Assembly: GCF_004153455.1 (NCBI RefSeq)
Contig: NZ_SDQE01000001.1
Span: 806,001-870,000 of the forward strand
Length of the DNA: 64,000 nucleotides
Direction of reading: 5' to 3'
Source: Allopusillimonas ginsengisoli
GTDB taxonomy: Bacteria; Pseudomonadota; Gammaproteobacteria; Burkholderiales; Burkholderiaceae_B
The first letter of the stretch is position 1, and each line of letters opens with the position of its first letter. Shown here piece after piece: positions 8,876 through 18,202 of the stretch. Under the pieces are notes generated by a model. The model saw only the letters and a list, made by a program, of their open reading frames with translations, was not told the origin of the DNA and ran no database searches. The translations under genes and the position numbers were made by a program.

Positions 8876-11092
8876 CTAGGCCCGCATCAATTCGTTACCC
8901 GCAAAATCATCCACCTCGATCACTGCCGCCACAGCCTCTTCTGCCGCCTTCAGCACTTCAGCCTGCTCGTCTGTAATGGCACCGTGCTCATGGGCAACCC
9001 GCCAGTCCTCCAGCCCTGCCTGCTGGATCCGGTCCAGCACCGGCTGCGCATCCACCACCAGCTCGAACGCCCGCTCAAGCTGCTCAACACTGGCGCTATC
9101 GTGCCCTTCCCAGACCGCCCCAACCAGGCGATCCCGCGCGATGGACGGCGTTAAAAGTATCTCCGCGCACGCTGCCGTCACCCTGTCGGACGGCCGGCGC
9201 CCACGCGACCAAGGCGGCAACAACAACACCCGCAATAGCCAGGACACCCCGCGAGACGGAAGATTCGCCAATACCTCGTCCAGGCGGCGATCTATCGTTG
9301 CAAACCCCTGCAGCGCACACTGCCGCACCAGCGGAAGATCCGCATCATGGCGGCCTTCGTCGTGCCAGCGCTTTAACACGGCCGACAGCAGGAAGAGTTC
9401 GGCCAATACGTCTCCAAGCCGCGCAGACAGCATTTCCTTGCGCTTGAGCGAGCCGCCCAGCGTCAGCAATGCAAGTTCCGAGACCAGCGAAAACGACGCT
9501 GTCCAGCGTGCCATGCCCCGATAGTAAGGCGCCACCGCCCCAGCGCCAGAAGGCACGCGCGCAAAGATCCCCATCGTCCACGCTCTGCCCGTTGCGCGCA
9601 AGGCATTGCACGTACTGTGCGCCAGATGCTTCCAGATCACCGCATCGAAATCATCCTCGCCCTGAGCCTGATCCGCATTGCTGATCGCCTGAATCTCCTG
9701 CATCAGATAGGGATGGGCGCGAATCGCGCCCTGGCCGAAAACAATCAGATTGCGCGTGAGGATATTGGCGCCCTCCACCGTAATCGCCACCGGCAATGCA
9801 CGGTACAGATTCCCCAGATAATTGCGCGGCCCATCCATGACAGCCTTGCCAGCGTGGATGTCCATCGCGTCGTTCACAGACTGGCGCATGCGTTCAGTCG
9901 CATGAAGCTTCATGATCGCTGAAACGACCGCCGGCTTGATATCGGTGGCCAGCCCTGCGCAGGTAAAACGCCTGGCGGCTTCTACCAGATAGGCATTGGC
10001 AGCCAGATGGCCAAGCTTCTCCTGAATCCCCTCGAACTTACCGATAGGAATGCCAAACTGCGAGCGCACACGCGCATAGGCACCCGCGGTATGCGCGGTA
10101 AATGTGCAGGCCGCGGCCGACAGCGACGGCAGCGAAATGCCACGCCCCGCCGCCAGCGCACTCATCAGCATCTGCCATCCCTTGCCTGCCTGCTCCGGCC
10201 CGCCGATCAAGGCATCAATAGGCACAAACACATCATGGCCCTCGGTCGGCCCATTCTGGAATACCTGCAAAGCGGGCAAGTGCCGACGCCCTGTGATAAC
10301 ACCCGGCAGATGCGTGGGGACCAGCGCCACTGAAATGCCAGGTTCGTTGTCAGGCCCCAGCAGATTGTCCGGATCGGACAGCTTGAACGCCAGACCGAGT
10401 ACGGTGGCGATGGGGGCCAGGGTGATGTAACGTTTGCGCCAGTTCAGGCGTATGCCCAGGGTTTCGATCCCGTCGACCTCCTGACGACACACGACGCCCG
10501 TGTCCACCATGGCAGCGGCGTCCGACCCCGCGTCCGGGCTGGTGAGCCCAAAGCATGGGATTTCTTCGCCCTTTGCCAGCCGTGGCAGCCAATAGTTGCG
10601 CTGCTCGGGCGTACCAAACTGCAGCAGAAGCTCTCCGGGACCAAGCGAGTTTGGCACCATCACCGTCACGGCCGCCGTCACCGAACGCACCGAGAGCTGG
10701 CGCACCACTTCCGAATGCGCATAGGGAGAAAACCCCAGTCCGCCGTATTCTTTGGGAATAATCATGCCAAAGAAGCCATGCTGCTTCAGGAACGCCCAGA
10801 CCTCCGGGGACAGATCGGCGTCTTTCCAGCTGATGCGCCAGTCGTCCAGCTTGTGGCAAACCTCGGCGACAGGCCCGTCCAGAAACGCCTGCTCGTCTTG
10901 AGTAAGCTGCGCAGGCGGCAGATCCAGCATGGCGCGCCAATCGGGCGAGCCCGAAAACAACTGCGCATCCCACCAGACGTCGCCCGCATCGATCGCTTCC
11001 TGCTCCGTGGACGACAATCGGGGCATGGCCTTGCGGCCCATGCGGTACAAAGGTTCGGTCAGCCAGCGGCGCCGCAAGGCTCTCCAGTCCAT
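8876..11092 (-). CDS. Acyl-CoA dehydrogenase, FadE type
   Basis: FAD-dependent enzyme for the first step of fatty-acid beta-oxidation. The 738-residue product has the extended FadE architecture: an acyl-CoA dehydrogenase core (PKEYGGLGFSPYAHSEVV, CFGLTSPDAGSDAAAM) followed by a long DUF1974-like C-terminal region (from about residue 460). I place the start at MDWRALRRRW because AAGAGGGC stands just upstream; the frame stays open for another 43 codons with unlikely composition. It lacks the N-terminal membrane segments of E. coli FadE and is shorter than that protein. Confidence 0.88.
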   Translation of the reverse strand: MDWRALRRRWLTEPLYRMGRKAMPRLSSTEQEAIDAGDVWWDAQLFSGSPDWRAMLDLPPAQLTQDEQAFLDGPVAEVCHKLDDWRISWKDADLSPEVWAFLKQHGFFGMIIPKEYGGLGFSPYAHSEVVRQLSVRSVTAAVTVMVPNSLGPGELLLQFGTPEQRNYWLPRLAKGEEIPCFGLTSPDAGSDAAAMVDTGVVCRQEVDGIETLGIRLNWRKRYITLAPIATVLGLAFKLSDPDNLLGPDNEPGISVALVPTHLPGVITGRRHLPALQVFQNGPTEGHDVFVPIDALIGGPEQAGKGWQMLMSALAAGRGISLPSLSAAACTFTAHTAGAYARVRSQFGIPIGKFEGIQEKLGHLAANAYLVEAARRFTCAGLATDIKPAVVSAIMKLHATERMRQSVNDAMDIHAGKAVMDGPRNYLGNLYRALPVAITVEGANILTRNLIVFGQGAIRAHPYLMQEIQAISNADQAQGEDDFDAVIWKHLAHSTCNALRATGRAWTMGIFARVPSGAGAVAPYYRGMARWTASFSLVSELALLTLGGSLKRKEMLSARLGDVLAELFLLSAVLKRWHDEGRHDADLPLVRQCALQGFATIDRRLDEVLANLPSRGVSWLLRVLLLPPWSRGRRPSDRVTAACAEILLTPSIARDRLVGAVWEGHDSASVEQLERAFELVVDAQPVLDRIQQAGLEDWRVAHEHGAITDEQAEVLKAAEEAVAAVIEVDDFAGNELMRA

Positions 11093-11291
11093 GATATGCC
11101 CTCTTGTACAAAACGTATCGACAAACTCATTATCCCCTGAAAGGCCTTGGCGTGGCGATTGCCCGTCGCCGTTGCCCCGCAGGGCGCGCGGCCTTTTCCC
11201 GTATCGCCTGGCACACAGCAATTAGTGTGCGGACGGTTTTGTCTGCGACAATCATGGCCTGCGCATTCGGAAATCTCATTTCACAGCACTT

Positions 11292-12521
11292 ATGCTTAAT
11301 ACGCTCTGGCTCGCCTTTTTTGTCGTGGCTTCCCTGTCGGGACTCTATCAATGGGTCGTGCTGCACGACCCTGAAGTGTTCTCGCGCATCGTGCTCAGCC
11401 TGTTCGACATGGCCAAGTTGTCTGTCGAAGTCATGATATTGCTGTTCGGCACCCTCACCCTGTGGCTGGGTTTTCTCAAGATCGCTGAAACCGCAGGCCT
11501 GGTGGACAAGCTCGGCAGGCTGCTGTCGCCACTGTTCAGCCGTCTGATGCCGGGCGTGCCGCGCGGTCACCCCGCGCTGGGGCTGATCACGCTCAACTTC
11601 GCCGCGAACGGGCTAGGGCTGGACAATGCCGCCACGCCCATCGGCCTGCGTGCCATGCGCGAGCTGCAAACACTCAATACCGACCCGAAATCAGCGACCA
11701 ATGCGCAAATTCTCTTCCTGGTGCTGAACTCTTCGTCACTCACGCTGCTGCCCGTCACCATCTTCATGTATCGCGCCCAGCAGGGCGCGGCGGATCCCAC
11801 CATGGTGTTTCTGCCCATATTGCTGGCCACCACTGCATCATCGCTCGTAGGATTGCTGTCTGTTGCCGTGATGCAGCGATTGCGATTGCACGATCCCGTC
11901 GTGCTGGCCTGGCTGGGCGGCCTGATACTCATCATGGGCGGCTTCATGGCCGTGCTCGCAACGCTGAGCAGCGCCGCCATCGCGGCCACATCGTCGCTGC
12001 TGGGCAATCTCACGATGTTCGGCATCATCATGTTGTTCCTGATCGCGGGCGCGCGCAAGAAGGTGCCGGTTTACGAGTGTTTTATCGAGGGGGCCAAAGA
12101 AGGCTTCAATATTGCGAAAGACCTGCTGCCCTATCTGGTGGCCATGCTCTGCGCAATTGGGGTGCTGCGCGGCTCGGGCGCGCTGGACATCATCCTGGAC
12201 GGCGTGCGCTGGGCAGTGCACGGGCTGGGCTGGGACACGCGATTTGTGGAAGCGCTGCCCACCGCCTTGGTCAAACCGTTTTCCGGCAGCGCAGCACGGG
12301 CCATGCTGATCGAAACCATGCAGCACTTTGGGGTGGACAGCTTCCCTGCGCTGCTGGCCGCTACCGTACAGGGCAGCACCGAAACTACCTTCTATGTGTT
12401 GGCCGTGTACTTTGGGGCGGTCGGCATACAGCGCGCCCGCCACGCGGTAGGCTGCGCCGTGCTCGCAGACCTGGCCGGCGTGCTGGCCTCGATTGCTGTT
12501 TGCTATTGGTTTTTTGGATAA
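11292..12521 (+). CDS. Spore maturation/nucleoside recognition domain membrane protein
   Basis: A 409-residue multi-spanning membrane protein that fuses the SpmA-like half (LGLITLNFAANGLGLDNAAT) to the SpmB-like half (LVKPFSGSAARAMLIETMQ, TVQGSTETTFYVLAVYFG). Both halves belong to the Gate/nucleoside recognition superfamily. Despite the name this is common in non-sporulating Gram-negatives and its transported substrate is unknown. It is transcribed divergently from the FadE-type gene, with about 200 bp between the starts. Confidence 0.85.
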   Translation: MLNTLWLAFFVVASLSGLYQWVVLHDPEVFSRIVLSLFDMAKLSVEVMILLFGTLTLWLGFLKIAETAGLVDKLGRLLSPLFSRLMPGVPRGHPALGLITLNFAANGLGLDNAATPIGLRAMRELQTLNTDPKSATNAQILFLVLNSSSLTLLPVTIFMYRAQQGAADPTMVFLPILLATTASSLVGLLSVAVMQRLRLHDPVVLAWLGGLILIMGGFMAVLATLSSAAIAATSSLLGNLTMFGIIMLFLIAGARKKVPVYECFIEGAKEGFNIAKDLLPYLVAMLCAIGVLRGSGALDIILDGVRWAVHGLGWDTRFVEALPTALVKPFSGSAARAMLIETMQHFGVDSFPALLAATVQGSTETTFYVLAVYFGAVGIQRARHAVGCAVLADLAGVLASIAVCYWFFG

Positions 12522-12596
12522 TGCGCGCCGCGCAAGTCATCCTGCGCCTGGCACAGCCGCGCCGGGCCTGTACGACACCAGTCCGGCCGCTGACGT

Positions 12597-13046
12597 CTAC
12601 AGGGCGGTGGAGGGATCCAGCTTGAACATATTGGTCACATCCATGTCCAGCACTTCTTCGTCGTGCTGATTGAACAAGCGCCAGGACCAACGAACCACGC
12701 CCAGATCGCTGCGCGTAGACGATACGCGCTTGGACGTCACGCTGGCCTCCAGCCGCAGCGCGTCGCCGGGGCGTACCGGGCGCAGCCAGCGCAACTTCTC
12801 CAGCCCTGGGGAGCCAAAGGATTCTGAATCGTGCAAAATGGTTTCCACGACCATGCGCATGGCAATGCCACACGTGAACCAGCCGCTGGCAATCAAGCCG
12901 CCCCAGCGTCCTTCTTCCGCCTGATCCTTGTCCACATGGAACCACTGCGGATCGTAACGCTTGGCAAATTCAACCATCTCGTCTTCGTTGACCACGATTG
13001 GCGGGTGCTTGATGACGACCCCTACCTGGAGCTCGTTATATTTCAT
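12597..13046 (-). CDS. MaoC-like dehydratase (hotdog fold)
   Basis: A 149-residue single-domain MaoC/hydratase-2 family protein. The catalytic region is visible as FAKRYDPQWFHVDKDQAEE with the Asp/His pair, followed by IASGWFTCGIAMRM. Such proteins hydrate enoyl-CoA thioesters; the substrate cannot be deduced. It is convergent with the nucleoside-gate gene and in tandem with the cysteine dioxygenase gene, with about 100 bp between. Confidence 0.87.
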   Translation of the reverse strand: MKYNELQVGVVIKHPPIVVNEDEMVEFAKRYDPQWFHVDKDQAEEGRWGGLIASGWFTCGIAMRMVVETILHDSESFGSPGLEKLRWLRPVRPGDALRLEASVTSKRVSSTRSDLGVVRWSWRLFNQHDEEVLDMDVTNMFKLDPSTAL

Positions 13047-13144
13047 GGCGTATTCAATGCATCTGGATTAATGAAACCAGCAGTGTAAAGCATTGAACAC
13101 GCTCGCGAAGCTTCGCAGGTCTAGCTGAGCGCAGGCGTCTGGTG

Positions 13145-13675
13145 TCAGGCTGCCTGCGCCAGCCGGTTTACGTGTGTCGAAATCCGCTCCGCATCGACAC
13201 CATACACGTGTATGGATATCGCGGGCGCTGTCCCTACATTGGCCAGACGGTGCACCTGCTCCATGCCGGCATGACCATAGCCAGTATCACCACAGGTACG
13301 GGCGACCGTTTCGTTCAGGACGACCTGTTTTTGGGCCGCATCCCAGGAGAAGCGTTCCTCTTGCAGATTACCCTCGGCAACGCGATAGGCGCACCAGGTG
13401 TAATGAGCATGTACGGGTGTTTTCTGGCCAGGCGACCAGACCAGTGCGACAATAGTGAAACGCCCTTTGCTGTCGCCATGCAGAAGATGACGGGTATAAC
13501 TCGACGCACTGCCCTCGCGCTGATAAGGCAGGAGCAGATTATCGATATCTCCGTATTCGCACAGAATATCCTTGACCTTTTCGGGCAATACATCTGCGGC
13601 GCCTTCGCAGGCACTGGAAATCTGATAGACCAACGACGCCAAGCGAGCTGGAAACTGTCTGGAATCTGCATTCAT
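13145..13675 (-). CDS. Cysteine dioxygenase family protein
   Basis: A 176-residue cupin of the cysteine dioxygenase type I family, non-heme iron thiol dioxygenases that oxidise cysteine or a related thiol to the sulfinic acid. The iron-binding facial triad is visible: HAHYTWCAYRVAEG gives the HxH pair and TGYGHAGMEQVHRLAN plus IHVYG give the distal histidine region. Some homologues use 3-mercaptopropionate, and the sequence alone does not decide. A divergent Lrp-type regulator sits 170 bp away and probably controls it. Confidence 0.85.
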   Translation of the reverse strand: MNADSRQFPARLASLVYQISSACEGAADVLPEKVKDILCEYGDIDNLLLPYQREGSASSYTRHLLHGDSKGRFTIVALVWSPGQKTPVHAHYTWCAYRVAEGNLQEERFSWDAAQKQVVLNETVARTCGDTGYGHAGMEQVHRLANVGTAPAISIHVYGVDAERISTHVNRLAQAA

Positions 13676-13847
13676 TATTGTTCACCGCCTAAGCAACCAT
13701 AGAGCCTTAATTATAAAAAATAGGCCTGTTAATTTAATTCCATATTCAACGCCTCATTTACCCGAAAATAGAATATTATTTATGTGTTATTTTTATTCGT
13801 AGAATAAAATTATCTATCACCGTATATTGATGAAAGAAGGACTCCTC
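13676..13847. promoter_or_regulatory. AT-rich divergent control region between cysteine dioxygenase and Lrp-type regulator
   Basis: This 170-bp gap is strikingly AT-rich next to its GC-rich surroundings. It contains related stretches AGAATATTAT (about 13771) and AGAATAAAATTAT (about 13801), consistent with the loose AT-rich sites of Lrp/AsnC proteins. The regulator's own GAAGGA ribosome site lies at 13836-13841. Exact promoters cannot be assigned by eye. Confidence 0.5.
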
Positions 13848-14312
13848 ATGGGCATGGATACCAAAGACAAGCAGTTGCTGAAATTGCTGCAGCAAGACGC
13901 CACCTTATCCGTCAATGACCTGGCTGACCGCATCAGCCTTTCCGCCACGCCAACCTGGAAACGGATCCAGCGCCTGGCGCGCGAAGGCCCGATCAAGAAA
14001 CAGGTCTGTCTGCTCGACCGAAAGGCACTGAATGTCAATATCACCGTCTTCGTGGCTATCAAAACAAATCAGCACGACCCAAAATGGCTGGAGAAATTTG
14101 CGACCAATGTGTGCGATTTGCCGGAAGTCGTGGAGTTCTACCGCATGAGCGGCAAAATCGACTACCTGCTCAAGATCGTGGTGCCGGATATCGAAGGCTA
14201 TGACAAAATCTACAAAAAGCTGATCAACGCAGCCGCCCTGTACGATGTAAGCTCCAGCTTTGCCATGGAAGAAATCAAGCACACCACTGTCCTGCCGCTC
14301 GATTATTGCTAG
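13848..14312 (+). CDS. Lrp/AsnC family transcriptional regulator
   Basis: A 154-residue regulator. It has an N-terminal winged helix-turn-helix (DTKDKQLLKLLQQDATLSVN, then LSATPTWKRIQRLAREG as recognition region) and a C-terminal RAM/AsnC ligand domain (LPEVVEFYRMSGKIDYLLKI). I start at the ATG at 13848, which has AAGGA six bases upstream; in-frame TTG and ATG codons at 13827 and 13830 would add seven residues. Its position, divergent from cysteine dioxygenase and directly upstream of a hydrolase, suggests local control, perhaps responding to a sulfur amino acid. Confidence 0.92.
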   Translation: MGMDTKDKQLLKLLQQDATLSVNDLADRISLSATPTWKRIQRLAREGPIKKQVCLLDRKALNVNITVFVAIKTNQHDPKWLEKFATNVCDLPEVVEFYRMSGKIDYLLKIVVPDIEGYDKIYKKLINAAALYDVSSSFAMEEIKHTTVLPLDYC

Positions 14313-14331
14313 AGAGGAATCTCAGAAAAAC

Positions 14332-15144
14332 ATGGATCAGGTCTTTCCCCACACGCGGCCCTCGCAAGTCGAACTCAAGCGCGCAGGGCGTGATATTGCC
14401 ATCGAAACCCAATGGATTTCGCCCGAGAAAAGGGATAGACCGCTGATCATCTTTCTGCACGAAGGGCTGGGCTGTGTCGCCATGTGGAAAGACTGGCCCT
14501 CGCAGGCTTGCACAGCGCTGAACTGTCGCGGCCTCGTGTATTCGCGTTACGGCTACGGGCAAAGCACCCCGCGCGCGCCTGGCGAGCTGCGCACCCCGGC
14601 CTACCTACACGAAGAAGCCCAGGAAGACTTGCCTGCCCTGCTCGAAGCGGCTGGCCTGCAGAACGAAAAACCCATCCTCTTTGGCCATAGCGATGGGGGA
14701 TCCATCGCCCTGCTGTTCGCCGCCAGGTATCCTGAGCGCGTGCGGGCCATCGCGGTGGCTGCGCCTCACATTTTTGTCCAAGACATCACGCTCGCAAGCA
14801 TCGCGCGGGCCCGGGACGCCTATCGCGCGTCCGACCTCAGGCAAAGACTGGGCCGCTATCACCGCGATGTCGACAGCGTTTTCCATGCATGGAACGATAC
14901 TTGGTTGAGTCCCGCATTTCGCGCTTGGAATATCGAGAACGACGTTGAGCAGATACGCTGTCCGATACTGGCCATGCAAGGTGACAACGATGAGTACGGC
15001 ACGCTGGCACAGATCGAAGGCATCCAGCGCCTGGCGCCACAGACCCGGTTGAATGTTATCCAGACGTGCGGGCATTCACCTCAACGCGATCAACCCACGG
15101 CAACAATCACGGCACTGCACGATTTCGTCAATAGCTTGCCGTAA
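14332..15144 (+). CDS. Alpha/beta hydrolase
   Basis: A 270-residue alpha/beta-hydrolase with oxyanion region FLHEGLGC and nucleophile elbow FGHSDGGSIALL. The acid is expected near GDNDEYGT and the catalytic His in TCGHSPQRDQP. Beginning 19 bp after the Lrp-type gene, it is probably cotranscribed with it. The substrate is unknown; the elbow and overall layout resemble proline iminopeptidase-like and ester hydrolase groups. The ATG at 14332 gives a normal N-terminus, although its GAGAGGA site is rather distant. Confidence 0.85.
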   Translation: MDQVFPHTRPSQVELKRAGRDIAIETQWISPEKRDRPLIIFLHEGLGCVAMWKDWPSQACTALNCRGLVYSRYGYGQSTPRAPGELRTPAYLHEEAQEDLPALLEAAGLQNEKPILFGHSDGGSIALLFAARYPERVRAIAVAAPHIFVQDITLASIARARDAYRASDLRQRLGRYHRDVDSVFHAWNDTWLSPAFRAWNIENDVEQIRCPILAMQGDNDEYGTLAQIEGIQRLAPQTRLNVIQTCGHSPQRDQPTATITALHDFVNSLP

Positions 15145-15268
15145 TCCCGCGCCATGGGCAGTGCACGCCTTGCCGCCGTCTTCCGGCTCGCGTGGCTGAT
15201 CTCCCCTCGGCCCGCCCAGGCGGTGTTTCCGCCAATGGCCATATATTGGGCCGCCCAACTGGCCACGT

Positions 15269-16402
15269 TCAGGCAAACGCGGCCGCGGCTCGCCCTATCC
15301 GGTCGTTGACGGCACGCCAGGCTTCGTTCCGTGGCGGTGCTTCGAGGTAGATATGCGTATAACCCAGTCCATCGAGTTCGCGCAGCAATGCGTACAAGTC
15401 GCGCGCATAGATGTTTGGATCGGACGAGCAAATACGCCAGTCCAGATGCTGCGCGCTGGCTGTGCTTGCTTCGCCCTCGTGCACTGGCCTGGCCTTCAGT
15501 TCAGGGAGGGGCTCAAAAACAAGCGCCACGGCGCGACGCCCGGCGGCACTGTCGTTCAGGGGCTTGCCTTTTGATGAATGGGCGTCCTCCTGGCTGGCGA
15601 CTTCACTCGCCTGGCCAGTCCGACCTTTGGCCAGGCTTGCGAGCTCCGCACGTGTCAGGATCGACAAAGGCGTGCGGGGCGCATAATGGGCCTTCAACGA
15701 GCCCGATACCCTCGGCGCGGTCGCGTCCGGGCGCCCCAACGCCATGCCGAGCACTTCCGCCAGCTGCATGGCGGTGATATGTCCAGGCCGCAACAGAACA
15801 GGGCCTACGCCCTGCGCCAGCCGCGACACATCGATAATGGTCGACTCGATGCCTACTTGCGACGGCCCGCCCTCCAGCACCAGCAGCTCATCTTCGCCCA
15901 GTTCAGCGAACTCTTCACGCACATGTCGCGCGTGTGTGGGCGAAACCTGACCAAATTTATTGGCAGACGGCGCCGCTACGCCCCCCTGGCCCGAAGGCTT
16001 GAGCCGCGCGAACTCGCGCAACAAGGCCTGCGCAACAGGATGCGAGGGGCAGCGCAAACCCACGCTGCGTTGCCCGCCGCTCACTGCCGCGGGAATATGG
16101 GCGGCACGCGGCAAAATCAGCGTCAAGGGGCCGGGCCAGAAAGCCTGGATCAAGGCTCGCGCCTCTGGCGGCACCGATGCCGCCCAGTACGATAAATCGG
16201 CTTCCGGCGCAACATGCACAATGACGGGATGATTCGATGGCCGCCCTTTGGCCGCGTAAATAGCCGCGACAGCAGTGGGGTTCTCGGCGTCCGCCCCCAA
16301 GCCATAGACGGTTTCGGTAGGGAAAGCCACCAACCTGCCGTCGGCCAGACGCTGCGCGCCCTCGGCCAACACGCGGGCCATATCGAAAGCAGTGCCGGTC
16401 AT
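15269..16402 (-). CDS. L-threonylcarbamoyladenylate synthase (Sua5 type)
   Basis: Makes threonylcarbamoyl-AMP for t6A37 modification of ANN-reading tRNAs. The 377-residue protein has the YrdC domain (VAFPTETVYGLGADAENPTA, KGRPSNHPVIVHV) and a C-terminal Sua5 domain after a linker containing RVSGSLKAHYAPRTPL, the conserved substrate-gating loop. This two-domain form is longer than TsaC. About 60 residues between the Sua5 strands look low-complexity. The ATG at 16402 is preferred over a TTG two codons upstream. It lies downstream of purK on the same strand. Confidence 0.93.
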   Translation of the reverse strand: MTGTAFDMARVLAEGAQRLADGRLVAFPTETVYGLGADAENPTAVAAIYAAKGRPSNHPVIVHVAPEADLSYWAASVPPEARALIQAFWPGPLTLILPRAAHIPAAVSGGQRSVGLRCPSHPVAQALLREFARLKPSGQGGVAAPSANKFGQVSPTHARHVREEFAELGEDELLVLEGGPSQVGIESTIIDVSRLAQGVGPVLLRPGHITAMQLAEVLGMALGRPDATAPRVSGSLKAHYAPRTPLSILTRAELASLAKGRTGQASEVASQEDAHSSKGKPLNDSAAGRRAVALVFEPLPELKARPVHEGEASTASAQHLDWRICSSDPNIYARDLYALLRELDGLGYTHIYLEAPPRNEAWRAVNDRIGRAAAAFA

Positions 16403-16465
16403 GTTCAATTGCTCGGGTTAGACAGGCCTGCGCAAGGAGCCGCGCCAGCCTGCCGGGAAGTTACA

Positions 16466-17650
16466 TCAAACGTGGTAATCCATGCCCAGTGCGCGCGCCA
16501 CCTGTGCGGCGCCTTCTTGCGCCTGAGCCAGGGTGGTTCCGACGATATTCACATGCCCCATCTTGCGGCCGCGACGGGCCTCTGCCTTGCCATATAGATG
16601 CAACCTTGCACCGGACACCGACAAGACGGTGCGCCAATCGGGCTCGCGCTGCCTACCCGTGACGGCATCAAACCAGACATCGCCAAGAATATTGAGCATG
16701 ACCGCTGATACCAGGCAGCGGGTGTCACCCAAGGGCAAGCCCGCCATCGCGCGCACTTGCTGCTCAAACTGGCTGCAGGCGCATGCATCCATGGTGTAGT
16801 GCCCACTGTTATGCGGGCGTGGCGCGATCTCGTTGGCAACGAGCCGGCCGTCTTTCAGCACAAAGAACTCGACACACATGACCCCGACATAATCGAGCGA
16901 GCGAGAAATCGCCACGGCAGCGCTTGCCGCCTGGGTTTCAATGCTGTCGGCCGCTGCCCGCGAGGCGTCGACCGTCGACACAGCAAGAATGCCATCGCGA
17001 TGCTCATTACGTGCCGACGGGTACAGCGCCGTACTGCCATCCTGACCACGCGCCATCACAACCGACAATTCATAATCCAGCGGCAACATGGCTTCCAGCA
17101 TACAATCTGCGCAGTCGAACTGCCGGAAGGCCGCCAGCGCCTCATCCCGGCTCTTTACACGGGCCTGACCCTTGCCATCGTAGCCCAGGCGCGCCACCTT
17201 CAGAATGCCCGGAAACAATGTGTCTGGCGTGGCTTGGACGTCGGCTTCGGAACGAATGGCGGCATGTGGCGCCACCGGCACGCCTGCCTTCTGTATGAAG
17301 GCTTTTTCATTGATGCGGTCCTGAACAATGGCAACGGCGTGGGCGCCTGGACTGACCACTGCGCTGCGCGCCAATGCTTCCAGGCTGCGGGCCGGCACGT
17401 TTTCGAATTCGGTACTTATCGCGCCGCAACCCGCCGACAATTGCGCCAGCCCATCTGCATCTTCGTACGCAGCGCAAATATGCCGTTCCGCAACGGCGCC
17501 AGCGGGGCTGTGCTCGTCGGGGTCGAGCACGGCAACTTTGTAGCCCATGCTTTGTGCCGAATGACAAAACATACGACCCAGTTGACCACCGCCCAGCATG
17601 CCCAGCCAGTTGCCCGGCGCGAGAAAAACAGGTGAGGAAGCATCAGCCAT
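16466..17650 (-). CDS. purK: N5-carboxyaminoimidazole ribonucleotide synthase
   Basis: ATP-grasp enzyme that carboxylates AIR to N5-CAIR in purine synthesis. The 394-residue product opens with the nucleotide-binding region LGMLGGGQLGRMFCHSA and contains ISTEFENVPA, FPGILKVARLGYDGKGQ and the metal-site segment VNEIAPRPHNSGHYTMDAC written here as VANEIAPRPHNSGHYT. The start at 17650 follows the purE stop by 4 bp, so translation is probably coupled. An upstream in-frame extension overlapping purE is out of character and was discarded. Confidence 0.97.
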   Translation of the reverse strand: MADASSPVFLAPGNWLGMLGGGQLGRMFCHSAQSMGYKVAVLDPDEHSPAGAVAERHICAAYEDADGLAQLSAGCGAISTEFENVPARSLEALARSAVVSPGAHAVAIVQDRINEKAFIQKAGVPVAPHAAIRSEADVQATPDTLFPGILKVARLGYDGKGQARVKSRDEALAAFRQFDCADCMLEAMLPLDYELSVVMARGQDGSTALYPSARNEHRDGILAVSTVDASRAAADSIETQAASAAVAISRSLDYVGVMCVEFFVLKDGRLVANEIAPRPHNSGHYTMDACACSQFEQQVRAMAGLPLGDTRCLVSAVMLNILGDVWFDAVTGRQREPDWRTVLSVSGARLHLYGKAEARRGRKMGHVNIVGTTLAQAQEGAAQVARALGMDYHV

Positions 17651-17654
17651 GCGC

Positions 17655-18197
17655 TCAACCCTCTGCGGACGGAGGAACCACCATGGCCCTGGCCGCGTTG
17701 GTCTGCCTTTCACGGTAAGCCACCAGTTGTTGCTGCAAGGCTGGATCCGTGGTGGCCAGACAAGCCACCAGATGCAAGGCCGCATTGGCAGCGCCTGCCT
17801 CACCGATGGCGAAAGTAGCCACCGGCACGCCGCGCGGCATCTGCACAATGGACAACAGCGAGTCTTCGCCGCGCAAATAGCGCGAAGGCACTGGCACGCC
17901 ATACACGGGCACCGGGGTCAGCGCCGCCATCATGCCCGGCAAATGCGCAGCGCCGCCCGCGCCAGCAATGATGCCGCGCAAGCCGCGGCCCATCGCCGCA
18001 TGACCGTACTCAACCATATCCAGCGGCATGCGGTGAGCGGAGACAACACGGGTTTCATGGGCAATGCCGAACTCGTCCAGAATGGCCGCCGCATGCTTCA
18101 TGACATCCCAATCGCTGGATGAACCCATGATGATGCCGGCCACCGGCTGGGGTTTGGCCGCGTCAGTCGCGCGGGAACGGGAGGTATGCTCATTCAT
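17655..18197 (-). CDS. purE: N5-carboxyaminoimidazole ribonucleotide mutase
   Basis: Converts N5-CAIR to CAIR, the step after PurK. The 180-residue protein has the PurE class I signature [17 protein letters not shown] and the catalytic-loop segments SAHRMPLDM and [15 protein letters not shown] start at MNEHTSR (18197); the frame is open further upstream into purC. Its neighbours purC and purK lie on the same strand within 10 bp, forming a purC-purE-purK operon. Confidence 0.97.
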   Translation of the reverse strand: MNEHTSRSRATDAAKPQPVAGIIMGSSSDWDVMKHAAAILDEFGIAHETRVVSAHRMPLDMVEYGHAAMGRGLRGIIAGAGGAAHLPGMMAALTPVPVYGVPVPSRYLRGEDSLLSIVQMPRGVPVATFAIGEAGAANAALHLVACLATTDPALQQQLVAYRERQTNAARAMVVPPSAEG

Positions 18198-18202
18198 GGG
18201 AA

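Noticed and set aside
15145-15268. Terminator between the alpha/beta hydrolase and sua5
   Set aside because: Several short inverted repeats exist but none has a convincing stem with a T-run.
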